Counted from the stretch's first letter, positions 47,585 to 58,275 are shown. The stretch: DNA of 64,000 nucleotides from Limnephilus marmoratus (GCA_917880885.1 OU862909.1:32672405-32736404), one strand, 5' to 3'. Translations and numbers: made by a program. Notes: generated from the sequence alone by a model not told the origin.

Positions 47585-47800
47585 TCAATCCCGACTGTTG
47601 AATCGCCCCATGTGAACCGGCACAAAAGGAGTTAGGGTTCTCTAACAAGGGCCCGGGTTCATTTGGCTCGAGTGGCGGTCCAAGCGGCCCCCACTCCCTT
47701 TAATTGGACTCACTTCGGGAGAATTATTATCGGAGAAAGTTTTATCCCCCTTTATTCCTGACTCCCCCTCCCCATCTCCCCTCCCCTCCCACCCTTAGAA
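47585..47800. promoter_or_regulatory. GC-balanced block, possible conserved non-coding DNA
   Basis: 'gtggcggtccaagcggcccc', 'ttaattggactcacttcggg' and 'agaattattatcggagaaag' form a GC-balanced island followed by a C-rich tract. It is not a recognised repeat in this window. Regulatory nature is only inferred. Confidence 0.25.
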
Positions 47801-48084
47801 GAAAAGGATATGTAAAATTATTTTTTTGTTATAGTTACCAAAAAAATAATTGTCCGAGTTTCTTGGAGAAGGTTCAGGGACAATTAAATTATTTAAGTAC
47901 TCCCTTAAGCAGTAAAAACGTGATAAAAATATACTCTGAAGAAAAAATTGCTCGTTAGAGCAGCGATGGTACTCTAATACTACTCATACAAGAACATGGA
48001 ACGTTCATGTATTATTGTGTAAGATTTACCAAGATGAAGATTAACTAAACACACTTTTTCCGCGGAGGTAGGCAGATGAAACAT

Positions 48085-48235
48085 CACGCAAAACTGAAAT
48101 GAGTAAGATTAAGAAAGAGACCCTCAGATGGTCATGTAGAGCGAATAAACGAAGAAAGAAGTGTAAGAAGAATATATGACGCATATGTGAATGGTAAAAG
48201 AAGTTGGGTACGCCAAAGAGACATGGCACGATCAA
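48085..48235 (+). pseudogene. LINE C-terminal fragment (family L)
   Basis: Translation with one frameshift reads LRWSCRANKRR then RRIYDAYVNGKRSWVRQ. This resembles the C-terminal 'LRWFGHV...NGRRGRGRP' region of insect LINE polyproteins. The SINE copy at 48294 lies shortly downstream. Fragmentary and non-functional. Confidence 0.55.
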
Positions 48236-48293
48236 TGAATCAGATACTTGAATCGGACCATGTAATGACGACGGTATGCCATGTATGACGGCA

Positions 48294-48634
48294 GGCGTAG
48301 TCTAGCGGCAAGGCTCTTGACTCGCACTCCGGAGGTCGCGGGATCGAATCCCGGGGTGGCAAATAAATTTTATTTCATTAATTTGTGTTATTTCACAATT
48401 TATTAATTTAAAATAATATACAGTATATTTGCGGCACGTTCCAGAGTGGAAGATACTCTCAGTATCGCCCTGGTGTAAGATCACCATTCAGAATTGAAAC
48501 GTTGCTTGAAATAGCTTTAGCCGTGTTTGGTGACCAGATCTGAATAGCCAGGTACTTCCTAACCCTCCTCTTCCCCACCTCCTTCCCCTCCTCACTACCT
48601 TCAGCCTCACAACATACCTCAAAAAAAAAAAAAA
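48294..48634 (+). repeat. tRNA-headed SINE (family B), copy 2 with poly-A
   Basis: Head 'ggcgtagtctagcggcaagg' (A-box region) and GGATCGAATCC at 48341-48351 (B box). The body contains 'tatatttgcggcacgttcca', 'gaaacgttgcttgaaatagc' and 'ttggtgaccagatctgaata', then a pyrimidine-rich part, 'cagcctcacaacatacc' and 14 A (48621-48634). It is the best-preserved head in the window and the 3' tail is truncated before the A run. Confidence 0.85.
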
Positions 48635-48702
48635 CACATAATATTATAAACTTTTTATTACATGCTTAAATTATGTGATCCCGACCAAGATTAGGTTATT
48701 TA

Positions 48703-48798
48703 GCCTCACAACATACCCCAATTGGGGATGCCATAGTCCCACTGGCTCCAGACGGGAGCAGTTGGGACTCTTGTGCGGTATTCATGTAAAAAAAAATG
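48703..48798 (+). repeat. SINE family B, 3' tail
   Basis: 'cctcacaacataccccaatt', 'ggggatgccatagtcccact', 'tgggactcttgtgcggtatt', then 'catgtaaaaaaaaa'. This is the tail missing from the copy just upstream, separated by 68 bp. Confidence 0.7.
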
Positions 48799-48814
48799 TC
48801 AAAAATCAGAATAA

Positions 48815-48905
48815 TAGTGAGGCAAAGAGTGTGTGCCAAGACCGAGTTGTTTGGCGGTCCGTCCTCTCTGCCTACCCCTGTGGAGAAACTGCGTGATGGT
48901 TAGTT
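48815..48905 (+). pseudogene. LINE C-terminal end fragment (family L)
   Basis: Translates as EAKSVCQDRVVWRSVLSAYP, of the type seen at the very C-terminus of insect LINE polyproteins (charged residues, W-R, short tail). The nucleotide sequence 'gtgccaagaccgagttgt' also occurs at 46005. Confidence 0.5.
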
Positions 48906-48939
48906 AGTTACTTAGTTTCTTCTTTTCGTATTCCATCTC

Positions 48940-49040
48940 TTGACATATTATACAAGTTTTTGATTCACTTGATCGTCCTATTTCTTTCTGTGGTATCCAC
49001 GACTTCTTCTTACATCCACTTGCCGTCTTATGGTCTCTAA
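48940..49040 (-). pseudogene. LINE C-terminal fragment, inverted
   Basis: The minus strand reads KTASGCKKKSWIPQKEIGRS, which parallels the plus-strand fragment VNGKRSWVRQRDMARS at 48150. It is a diverged inverted copy of the same LINE region. Confidence 0.45.
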
Positions 49041-49075
49041 GGGTCCCCTCCTTACGCTTATATCACGATACAGCA

Positions 49076-49186
49076 TAGCCAAACACTTCCCAGTTTCTTC
49101 TTCCCCATTTCCTCCCCCTCCCCACAACCTACAGCCTAATAATATACCGCAATTGGGGACGCCATAGTTCCACTGGCTTGTTGGCA
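49076..49186 (+). repeat. SINE family B, body and tail fragment
   Basis: 'tagccaaacacttcccagtt', a C-rich run, 'cagcctaataatataccgca' and 'attggggacgccatagttcc'. Broken before the A tail. Confidence 0.6.
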
Positions 49187-49428
49187 GAAGCAGCAGTATA
49201 TATTAATAAAAGGATGAACCACAAATACTCTTAAGGTAGCATTCCGATCTCGGCAGTCGCGGCCCGGCAGTCGCGACCAGCTGCCGCGACCCATTATCAC
49301 TGCTGTGCGGCGCTGCCAGAAGCTTTCGGATAGCAGCGGCCACGGCCCGGGCAGCGACTGCCCAACCACAGTAGACAAGCAGAAGTTAGTGCGAACAGTT
49401 GTGTGCAGTCGTGTATTGAACATTAACT

Positions 49429-49686
49429 ATGTCTGACAATTTCAATGAACGAAAGCGAGAACTTGTGAAGAGACTGATACTGGACGAAGAAGAGGATGAT
49501 GAAATAATGTTGCTCTTACTTTCATCAAAAAGGAATAAAATCGATTCATTATATACATCCAGAGTCGATGAAGGCAGCTATCAAATCCTGATAAAACGGC
49601 ACTTAAATCTAAAGGATCAGAAATTCAGGAAATACTGCAGACTAAATAAAACTCAATTTCAATTTGTACTTAGTACTTGTCAGTAG
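49429..49686 (+). pseudogene. HARBI1-like transposase, N-terminal remnant
   Basis: An 85-codon frame with an acidic start (LILDEEEDDEIMLLLL) and QKFRKYCRLNKTQFQFVLST near its end. That second motif matches the N-terminal 'F...FRM....F..LL' region found in PIF/Harbinger nucleases. The catalytic DDE region does not follow; the frame stops and the downstream DNA is the internal inverted repeat. It is therefore a truncated transposase remnant. Placement 195 bp inside the Harbinger-type terminus supports the call, but homology was judged by eye. Confidence 0.5.
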
Positions 49687-49944
49687 CTTCCCTGACTGAA
49701 CTGGGTGAATAAGGATTTGTTGATGAAAATTGCGAATTTTAATCAAATGGGGGACTGCTTAAAGAAGTACTAGAACTTTGTTTCAGGCTCCTTAATTCAT
49801 AATCTGCTAAAATATTGTAAGAAAATATTGAAAAAAAGTCACTGGCAGCGCGACCATACCGCTACCGGAGCGGCTCGGCGGCGCTGCCAGGGTCGCGCGC
49901 AGGCCACGCCCCCCGGCCGCGCTGCACGGTCGCTTGTGTCGGAA

Positions 49945-50395
49945 ACTATTGCATACAAATCAGCCCAGTCAATAAACGCATTGAACTGGAACAAATTAAG
50001 GGAAAGCTGAATTTTTGCAGGTGGATAGTACTTCTTACAGGGAGTATTTTCACAAAAGTCCCCACCCCTCCCCCGCTTGCTTTCCTCCCTGCCCCCCTCC
50101 AAACTTTGAAATTGTAGAGTTCCACATAATCCATCATATCTCCTAAACTATACAATATATCTGAAAAAATATAACACCATTATACTTCTTAAAAAGTTGT
50201 CTACAAAAAAATATAATATATTTTTTGTTATCTACTACGGTTTGGCAAATAATAATGACATTGTCGCCAAAAAAAATTTTTTTTTCGTAAAATTTTGATT
50301 TAAAGGTGAATATTTTTTTTGTCTGAGGGAACACACAAAAATGTTTCAAACAAACTATTTGCCAAATTTAATAAGCTTTAAAACGATATATAACA
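49945..50395. repeat. Left internal inverted-repeat arm
   Basis: Pairs with 53325-53765. A perfect 36-bp stretch (49984-50019, beginning AACTGGAACAAATTAAGGGA) has its mirror at 53673-53708. It is followed by 'gtattttcacaaaagtcccc', a C-rich tract (50063-50100), and near its end 'ttgccaaatttaataagc'. Overall identity is clearly lower outside the core. Confidence 0.85.
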
Positions 50396-50729
50396 TTGCT
50401 TACTTTTATCCTTAATACTGGTCAAAATCCGACTCCATTGCAGGGCGGCACGACGCCGCGGCGTGCGGTTAACCTAGTCAGCTATGATTGCAGGTGACCG
50501 ATTTGTGCTTAGATAGCACTATTTATAGTTTTAAATTGAAACATCGAGTACTTTTAAATTTATTTACCATATAAAAACACTTTTAACACTTAATAGTATT
50601 TGCAATAACAGTACAAAAAAAATTCTAATAAGTACAAAATTATATAACTTTTCGTAGGTATTAAGGGATTACAGAATATTATTATTAACTGGGTATCACA
50701 GTCGTCTTCAAATATTTCATCAGTATTTT

Positions 50730-53090
50730 CAGATGTGTTACTGAAGGATAGTCCATTGCAGTGGCCACACATATCAGAACACTCTAGTCCTGCCCTCCGA
50801 CACTGCACGACTTTCCGCACGAGGTTTTACAGTTACAAGAATCAATTAGAAGTTCATTTGGATTCGCGGGACATGTCATTTGTATGTGTTAACTTATATT
50901 CTCTTATTTGCCATCCCCATTCATTAGATGGTAATTCATTTTCTGGCCATGTTTGAACTAGGAGGTATGTCCTCAGAAGATACTGGCGGGCCGCGTTCTT
51001 TACAGTTACACAGTTTTCCATAAATCTTCTAGCCCACTTCCTTCCATGATGCGGCCAATAAATCCTAAATATTACATTAACAAATGAAAACCTTCTAGTC
51101 GTAAAATAATTTTTGAAATTTCCGATGATCCGTCAGCCCTCGGTACCATTTCAATAGCTCTGAGAAAAAGCAGGTTGGTCGAAAGTTACAATGCATGTTT
51201 GATTCTTCTTTTTACACTGTTCTGTTGGGAGACATAGTGCAGTGTACACTGAGGATGGATTATTGGAATCAATATCAATAAATGGAACAGCCATTACTTA
51301 ACTGGTTCCATAATCCACACAATCGTTCATAGCGACATTTATAAACCCGTTCCAGTCAACTTTTGAATGCGTGCCACTTACCTAACCACCCTTGCGTGCC
51401 CTTCAGCGCCCTTGAGGTGATTTTTCACTAAAATGGTGCTTTATAAATCAGCCAAATATTATTAATTGGTTAGAGATACAAAATATAATGAATCGGCATG
51501 CTCTTTTCTAGAAGATGTACATTCACTGATATTTTTTATGGTTACATATTTCAAGATGCTCTTTTTTCTCTTCGCGTAGCAACGTTGAGGGATGTTTTCT
51601 TTTTTCCCAAAATTTCCACACTGAAGACGAGGTACATCTAGAGTTGTTGTCATATTAGAGGCCAGATTGATACACTTGATTCCTCCCATGGCATGAAATG
51701 TATTTAGGCCATCTAATTTTTTTTATATTAACGTCGGAATTGTCAAACGATGTGTCATCTTCGATTGTAGGAGGCCTAGCTTATTAGAGATCTCGGGTAT
51801 GTCACCTTCATGATAAGACGAACAACGACGACAACACTTACATTAAATGTTTAGATCCGTACATTCATTGCATATACACAAACTTGTCTGTATTGATGAC
51901 AAAAAAGACCTAGGCCTTGCAGATGCTATTATGGCGTGGTTAATTACTAAACGTCTTCTCGTAATATCAGGTCCATTATCATACAACCTCTTCGTTACAG
52001 TTGACGTGAATAGATTTAAAGTTTCAGGAACTAAATCATAACCCCCACCAGTGATTTCCGGAATATCAGGATAGCTTTCACAATCATATGGATTTTTTTT
52101 AATATCTTCTCTGATTATTTCTGCGGCAGTGCGTTCAATTCTTAAACGTTCCAGATTTGCTTTCTTTTCTTTGCTTCTGCACCAGTCATCTAGTATTTTA
52201 TTACTCTAGTGAGATATTCATATGGCAGTTTTTCTGCCAAAAATTATACATCCGATCTTGAAAATAGTCGATTATTTGTTTTTTTTCAGAAATTTATCTG
52301 GGTACGGAAGATCAGTGCCACAAATATCTATAACTATTTCTCTAAAGTGAACTGAAGTTCATCAGTATTTTCTAAGAAATTACAGAGTTTAAGCTTTTTT
52401 GGCTGAATTATCGTCTTTAGATCTTCCTACAAACTTACTTTTAAAGTTAGTTTAATTTTACAGAACTTCTTGAAATAACTGTTATGATAGCGAGCTTCTG
52501 CGGCGACCAAATTAAACACACTTAACAGTTTAGATTTTACTTTTGCACCCCATTTATCATCTTTTGTATTGCAAGCATTCATCAATGTTTCTCTTATTTC
52601 CATCGTTAACACCAAACGCATTTGCTCGCGATATTTATGAGGTAGTGTATGAACAAAAACTTATTTTTGTCTCAAATACCTAATACAGTTCTCCATCAAA
52701 ATAAATATATTTTCTAAATAACTTAGGAATCGCTGAGGTGTACTGGTCGATGAGCTACATTAATATTTGTAAAAGTCTTAATACTGCTAGCCCTAGAATA
52801 CTTTTTCTACAATCTATGTATGTGCACGGTTACGCTATCCAAACTAGTTAATTTAACATGATTATTGTCATCGTTTTCAATACTAGCGTTAATTTGCATT
52901 TGTAACCACTTCGTTACTATAACAACATTTCCCGTAAGGTCAGTTTACATAAAATACACAATAGGTTCTCTGCAGTTTGTTAATTTCTTGTTAATTAATT
53001 GTTTCTCAATATTTTTACCCGATGAAGGTGGTAAAACGCACAAAAAACTTGAAAGCTTGGCACAATTACATCAAAATATAACGCACAAAA
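50730..53090 (-). pseudogene. Decayed gene for a multi-copy arthropod protein with C-terminal Cys-rich domain
   Basis: Read on the minus strand in pieces, with stops and frameshifts. In order: CAKLSSFLCVLPPSS (near 53070); RETLMNACN and DLVAAEARYH (52590-52450); EIIREDIKKNPYD, HAIIASARPRSFLSS (52170-51880); MGGIKCINLASN (51690); GWNGFI, then PFIDIDSNNPSSVYTALCLP and VTFDQPAF (51340-51170); a QYLLRTYLLVQTW and NEWGWQ segment (51000-50910); and finally CNCKTSCGKSC followed, in another frame, by CRRAGLECSDMCGHCNG (50840-50750). I recognise this order from uncharacterised, highly repeated arthropod proteins that occur near transposons; its function is unknown to me. The cysteine-rich end could bind zinc or DNA (inference). 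A family-D repeat is inserted at 51400-51470. Confidence 0.65.
51400..51470 (+). repeat. Dispersed repeat family D, fragment in the pseudogene
   Basis: 'gcccttgaggtgatttttca' followed by 'taaatcagccaaatattatt' matches family D ends at 34660 and 46910 in the opposite orientation. Confidence 0.6.
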
Positions 53091-53324
53091 CCCACACACC
53101 TTAATCTCAAGACAAAGGAGATGAAACTGATTATTTTTATTCAATTTTTTCATTTGTTTCAACTTAATAAAATAACAAGTAGCGACGCGACAAGATCGTC
53201 AAACATAACACTCCGCTCCGTGTTACGACCAGCGCGCGTACTAAATTAAGCGCTTATCCACATATTTTCGATAGAAATTAAGTATGTAAGTAAACACTGT
53301 TATACACGCTTTTAAAGCTTATTA

Positions 53325-53765
53325 AATTTGGTAAATGATTTGTTTGAAATATTTTTTCATATTCTCTCAGACAAAAAAAATATTCAACTTCAAAAAAATA
53401 TTTTAGAATTTTTTTTTTTTTTTAACAACAATCTCATTAATATTGGCCAAACTAACACAGATAATAAAAAAATTACTAAACATAATTTTTAGGCAATTTT
53501 GTAAGAAGCTAGGTGATGAAATTTTTTTTATGATATATGTTTTGGTTTATGAGATATAATCGCTTTAGTAGAAGCCCACATTTTAATGTTTGGGAGGGCA
53601 CAGGGGGGGAAGCAAGCGGGGGAGGAGTGGGGACTTTTGTGAAAATACTCCCTAGGGTACGTACTACTTACTTGCAAAAATTCAGCTTTCCCTTAATTTG
53701 TTCCAGTTAGGGCCTGTTTTTTGTCTAGATTGACTGGGCTAAAAGCGGTACGGCGCGACCACGGC
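53325..53765. repeat. Right internal inverted-repeat arm
   Basis: Mirror of 49945-50395. It includes the G-rich tract 'ggggaagcaagcgggggagg' (about 53610) corresponding to the C-rich tract on the left. It runs straight into the Harbinger-type right terminus. Confidence 0.85.
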
Positions 53766-53824
53766 AGCGACTGCAGAGCCGCGGCTGCCGGGCCGCGACT
53801 GCCGAGATCCGAATGCTACCTTTA

Positions 53825-54239
53825 AGAGGAAATACCAGCGGCGTTTTTTCCATTCAAACGTATTCCCCGTTTATCGCTCTGGATTTTGACCCTAGAGCAA
53901 AATTTACATAATATAGATATCGACCACTAGCGTGTCGGTACGTTTTGCTTTTTTTGTTAATTTACTTCTTATAGAAGTTAGAATCTTCCAAAAATGAATA
54001 AAATTGCCTGGTTTAAACGCCGTCAAAAGACGTTCAGTATACAAACTAAACAATGTATTTTTAAAAAAAGCAAAACGTACCGACATAGAAAATTTTCTTC
54101 TAATACAGTTAGTGAAAAAAAAAATTTAAATCGGTCCAGTTTTGGAGAAGAAAAATGGGGAATACAAAACATCGATTTTGACGATTTTATTTAGGTATTT
54201 TCGGCCCGATAAGCAGTTGTCCCTTTCGCTCAGTTCCCC
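53825..54239. other. Unassigned DNA
   Basis: Short palindromic echo: 'cgtgtcggtacgttttgctt' near 53932 and 'agcaaaacgtaccgacatag' near 54068 are inverted copies, about 20 bp apart by 130 bp. No gene. Confidence 0.45.
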
Positions 54240-54420
54240 TGAGGGGAGCGCGGAGTGGAACAGAAGACATTCGTTACAATACCTATCGACGATATTTTTA
54301 AATGACCGGCATAGCTCTTAAAGACATCATTTCTACTGCATTCAGACAAATTCTTTCCTCTTTCAGTTCTACGCCCAAATGAAAAAGGACGGTAACATAA
54401 CTTCACCGTTATATAAATAC
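54240..54420 (-). pseudogene. RTE-like LINE fragment, strongly decayed
   Basis: The minus strand contains ERICLNAVEMMSLRAMP, which parallels the LNAVEMRSLRRMCG motif of the LINE at 57851. The surrounding sequence is frameshifted. Weak but specific similarity. Confidence 0.4.
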
Positions 54421-54539
54421 ACCAAATGTGCTCAAAGTACGCATCCACCTACATACTGATTTCTGGCCTCGTTAATAGGCCGAATGAAAGCCTTCCCACA
54501 CTCCACACGCCGTATTAAAGGTGAAAAGGGAAGCTGAAT

Positions 54540-54800
54540 TAATAATAATTGAATATGTATGTTTAATGCGGCCAATTATTTTTTATTTGAGGAGGTCCGG
54601 CGGGCAGGGCCGGCGCTATTCATTTAGACCGTTTGGAGGAGTCAGCTATAATTGGCGCGTAACGGCCCACGGGGGTCATTTAGGATGATTCACGGCTTGC
54701 CACTCTGGACCCGGACCTCAAATTGATATATCTATATACACAATAACACCCGTATTTAATCCGAGAGTGCACGGCGTATTGCACTAAATTGAAGCACGAA
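54540..54800. promoter_or_regulatory. GC-balanced block flanked by TAAT-rich DNA
   Basis: 'gcgggcagggccggcgctat', 'cagctataattggcgcgtaa' and 'gaccgtttggagga' within otherwise AT-rich sequence containing several AATTA motifs. Not a recognised repeat here. Regulatory nature inferred only. Confidence 0.25.
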
Positions 54801-55494
54801 GAGAAACAAAATGACGGAGATAAAGCGCTCTTGAGCAAATTTATTTAACGATGATAATATGGTTCTGCTGCGAGATCCTTGAGAGATATGTATGGAAAAA
54901 ACACAAAGGTACGACTGCATTACTAACGTGAAGTTCTGCAAAAATTGCAATCATAATTAATCGAAAGGAAAGCTTAGATTGTATAGACAAATAGAGCGGA
55001 TAGATAGACAAAAAAGTGAATTTATTTGATGTCCAAGTGAATGGAAGAAGACACATCACGATCGAGTGAATATAACTTAGCATATCATCCAAAAATACGG
55101 TAAAAGAATAGAGTATTTTTGAAACGGTATATTTATTTATTGTGAAAACAGTTAACATATATATCCAATTACATTTCACAATTTTTAGTTAATAGTGTAA
55201 TACATTAATTATATAGGTACATTAATAATGACAGGTGCTAAAGAATACCTTTATTTCGCTCTTGAAATGATTGTAGTTCGATCGAAAAATGTCAATTTCA
55301 GAAGAAAGGTTTAATAGTGAGGTCATTCTCCCCAGAGGCATAACCATTGGTAGGTTGGTCCTGCCTCTAGGAAAAGTAAAAAGTCTGTGTTGCCTTGCTC
55401 TGGTGAAGTTATCGGGGACATAAAGTGAAATCCTTTCCAGGACATCAGGATTACAAAATGAATGAATATATGAATGTGTACATGTATGTATAAC
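54801..55494. other. Unassigned DNA
   Basis: No supported gene. At 55320-55440 the GC-balanced string 'ggtaggttggtcctgcctct' may belong to another retroposon tail, but there is no second copy in this window. Confidence 0.35.
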
Positions 55495-55834
55495 GGCCTC
55501 CGTTGTCGAGGGGTGAGGCTCTTGACTGCGAATCCGGAGTTCGTGGGTACAAATATCGGAGAACGAAAGTAAATTTTATTTAATCGATTTTTGTGTTGTT
55601 AGAAAATACTCTAATAATAATTTAGAATCGAAATGTTGCTTGAAATAGTTTCAGCCGTGTTTAGTGACCAGATTTGAATATTCAGGTACTTCCCCACCAT
55701 CCTTTTTCTATCTCCTTCCTCTCCCTACTACCTACAGCCTCACAACATATCTTGTTTGGGGATGCCATAATCTCACCGGCTCCAGACATTTGGGAGCATT
55801 TGAGACTCTTGTGCGGCATTCAAATAAAAAAAAA
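55495..55834 (+). repeat. tRNA-headed SINE (family B), full-length copy
   Basis: Contains head ('ggcctccgttgtcgaggggt'), a degraded B box, body ('aatgttgcttgaaatagttt', 'tagtgaccagatttgaatat'), pyrimidine-rich linker, and the complete tail 'ggggatgccataatctcacc', 'gagactcttgtgcggcattc' with an A run at 55826-55834. This copy shows that head, body and tail belong to one element of about 340 bp. Confidence 0.8.
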
Positions 55835-56167
55835 TATTTTAAAATAATGTGATTGAAGTAAGAAATTTGTGTCGGGGACGTGGTATTTGGCGGTTCACCT
55901 TTACTGCCGACAGCTTCGAGGATATCGTGCAATGGTTAGCGAAATTGTTAGCCCACAACATACCTTGTTTGGGGATGCCATAATCTCACTGGCTCTAGAC
56001 ATTTGGGAGCATTTGAGACTCTTGTGCGGCATTCAAATAAAAAATATATATTTTAAAATAATGTGATTGAAGTAAGAAATTTGTGCCGGGGACGTTGTAT
56101 TTGGCGGTTCACCCTTACTGCCGACAGCTTCGAGGATATTGTGCAATGGTTAGCGAAATTGTTAGCC
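55741..56167 (+). repeat. 213-bp tandem duplication including SINE tail
   Basis: The segment from 'cacaacatatcttgtttggg' (55741) recurs from 55954 with few differences and ends near 56167 ('gcgaaattgttagcc'). The duplicated unit includes the SINE tail and about 120 bp of flank ('acagcttcgaggatat'). Confidence 0.85.
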
Positions 56168-56919
56168 ATAGTCCTGCCGCGCGCCGAGATCAACATTGCA
56201 ACCCCTCTTCGGTCACATGCCTTTTTATGAGAAAGATGAAGAGATTACAACGATCAGCGACATGCCGTTATGTAAATTACCAAACAATACTCGTCAATAA
56301 ATAAAGCCATTTGAGAACACCCAACTCTATTCAATTAAACGTATCATTTAATTCTGGCAAAAAAAAATTATTAAAGATTAAACTGTAACTTAACAACAAC
56401 AGCTGAAAAGTATCAATTTCTCAAAATTATTAACCAAATATTTTTCTGAATATAAAACTGCATTACCCAAGATTTATGCCGTGTTAAATAGGTTAATGCG
56501 TTGTAAATTAAGACATAAACAAAACGATTGGTTCCCCGCCCTTTAAAAAAGCAATAAATTTCAATTGCACGGGCTTCCTGTCACACAATTAGGTGGATAT
56601 CTGATATGTAAAAAATGAATACGGTGCCATAAAATGAAAAGGTGTACTAAAAGGTGCGACTGCATTAATGCAGGTGTCGCTGGAGGTAGGATGTAAGATC
56701 CTGTCCAGTCCGTGGGGTGTTCATTTATTATTCGGGCAAGTGTCCTTCAAGAAGCTGATTATAAAAATGTTATAGATTCTAGATCATAACTAATAATGAT
56801 AGAGTTAAAATGACAACAGGAAAATAATAACAAACCAAGTAATAATAACGCTTCGAAAATCAGCGCGATTGTTTACCGATATTTGAGAATCCAGGTATGC
56901 TTTACTGAGAAGGCCCATT
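56168..56919. other. Unassigned DNA
   Basis: AT-rich; nothing supported. Confidence 0.4.
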
Positions 56920-57070
56920 AACCAACGGCAGAAAATTCAAATTTCAAAACCCCTGCAACAGCACAGGGTAGTTCCGATGAGAAAGATTGATTATTCTCCG
57001 TACCAGCATTTTTAACTAATAACTCAATATTGATTTTATTTGTATAATTTGCTTTAATAAATATACTCAT
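56920..57070 (+). repeat. Dispersed repeat family E, copy 2
   Basis: Same as 886-1070: 'gattattctccgtaccagca', 'tttttaactaataactcaat', then 'tgattttatttgtataattt'. Confidence 0.6.
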
Positions 57071-57434
57071 GTTACTATCGAAGACAGTGATACTTGCTCG
57101 GGCATAATGATCGGGAACAGAAAATTAAAAAAAAAATTGGCGATAAATGAGTCCACCCTGCGTGGCCGCTCCGGTGAACTGAGGGACGCATGAAGACTTT
57201 AATAAGTATGCACAGTATTCGCGTCGAAAGATGGTGTTCCAAATTACCCGAATTATATACCGCCCTTACTCTACTGGTAAATATTTTCATCTTATATTTA
57301 ACGTAATATTATTTAGAAAATTCCAGAGTGAGAACAAGAACCAAACCATCTGAGCGTCTCTTTCTTAAACTACTCATTCTCACGCTTACTTCAGACGCCG
57401 TTACCCGAATTTCTACCGATTCCCTGCAAACCTC
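57071..57434. other. Unassigned DNA
   Basis: No gene or repeat recognised. Confidence 0.4.
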
Positions 57435-57850
57435 CCTTAAACATTTGAAGTTTTTAGGCTCTAAAAAAAATATATGTTATTTTTTAAGATAATATCTAGA
57501 CATTCGTCGCGCCGAAACGCAAATTATATAAAATTCCCTCGATAGAAAAAAAATCGCAAAGTATGCTCCAAAAATTATTATAAACACGTTTGTTTCAGCT
57601 ATTTTACAAGTTAGATGTATGAAAAAATTCACAGTGTTTCTTTAAATGCTGTTTAAGACAACCCTCGCGAGATTTTTGCTCTATTTTAAACGTGTCGTGT
57701 TTTATTAAACATTTTCACAATTTTTACATCGATTTTGTCACTTTAAATACTAACGCTCTCCTCTAACATTCGTAATTTCATATCTCTCCATCTTCTTCTT
57801 TTTGTGCGCGGTTGCGGGGCCTTTCATTCTTTCATTCTTTCGTCAGCCTT
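57435..57850 (-). repeat. RTE-like LINE 3' UTR, copy 2
   Basis: Follows the LINE coding remnant on the minus strand and matches 25480-25865. It begins after the stop codon with a triplicated GAATGAAAG-like string, then 'aagaagaagatggagagata' and 'aaagaaacactgtgaatttt'. Confidence 0.7.
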
Positions 57851-58275
57851 TCATTCTTTGCGCATCTCCACATTTTTCACACGATCGTACATGGTTTTAC
57901 CACACATACGCCTCAGGGATCTCATTTCTACAGCATTCAGTCTACTTCCATCCTTCCTTTGCCATTTCAATGCCTCACTGCCATACGTCAGGGTAGGTAC
58001 CAGCATTCAATTGTGGAGTTACCTGCATTTACCCTTCTATCAATACCTATCTCTATCAGTTTTCCATCTCTCGTAAGTATATTTCGCAAATGCACAAACT
58101 CATCCAACTGCTCCAAGTATTCATCGTTCATAACTATATTGCACAATGTTTTCGTACTCTCTCTTTCAAATACCACGTCATTAGATTTACTTACATTCAT
58201 CATTAACTCATTCTTCATACATACTTCGTTCATCCTAAACACGAGTGGCTGTAGATCTTCCATACTGTTAGAAAT
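57851..58275 (-). pseudogene. RTE-like LINE reverse transcriptase, C-terminal remnant
   Basis: The minus strand reads VSKSNDVVFERESTKTLCNI, LEQLDEFVHLRNILTRDGKL and RRVNAGNS. After an internal deletion and frameshift near 58000 it continues LVPTLTYGSEALKWQ, SRLNAVEMRSLRRMCG, ending at a stop at 57851-57853. This is the thumb and C-terminal region of an RTE-type LINE polyprotein. The catalytic YxDD part is absent, so it is a 5'-truncated, mutated copy. Confidence 0.75.

Larger units (their letters stand above)
49234..53821. mobile_element. PIF/Harbinger-type element, 4.6 kb
   Basis: The ends AGGTAGCATTCCGATCTCGG and CCGAGATCCGAATGCTACCT are inverted repeats that continue into GCAGTCGCGGCCCGGCAG, about 37 bp with one mismatch. 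TTA flanks both ends (49231-49233, 53822-53824), the three-base TWA duplication typical of PIF/Harbinger. Inside lie a HARBI1-like N-terminal frame (49429-49686), long secondary inverted repeats (about 49945-50395 and 53325-53765), and a decayed minus-strand gene (50730-53090). It may be one element or a composite of two related ones. Confidence 0.75.

Noticed and set aside
54230..54448. 72-codon minus-strand frame as a gene
   Set aside because: The only recognisable part is in a different frame and matches a decayed LINE; the open frame itself is chance.
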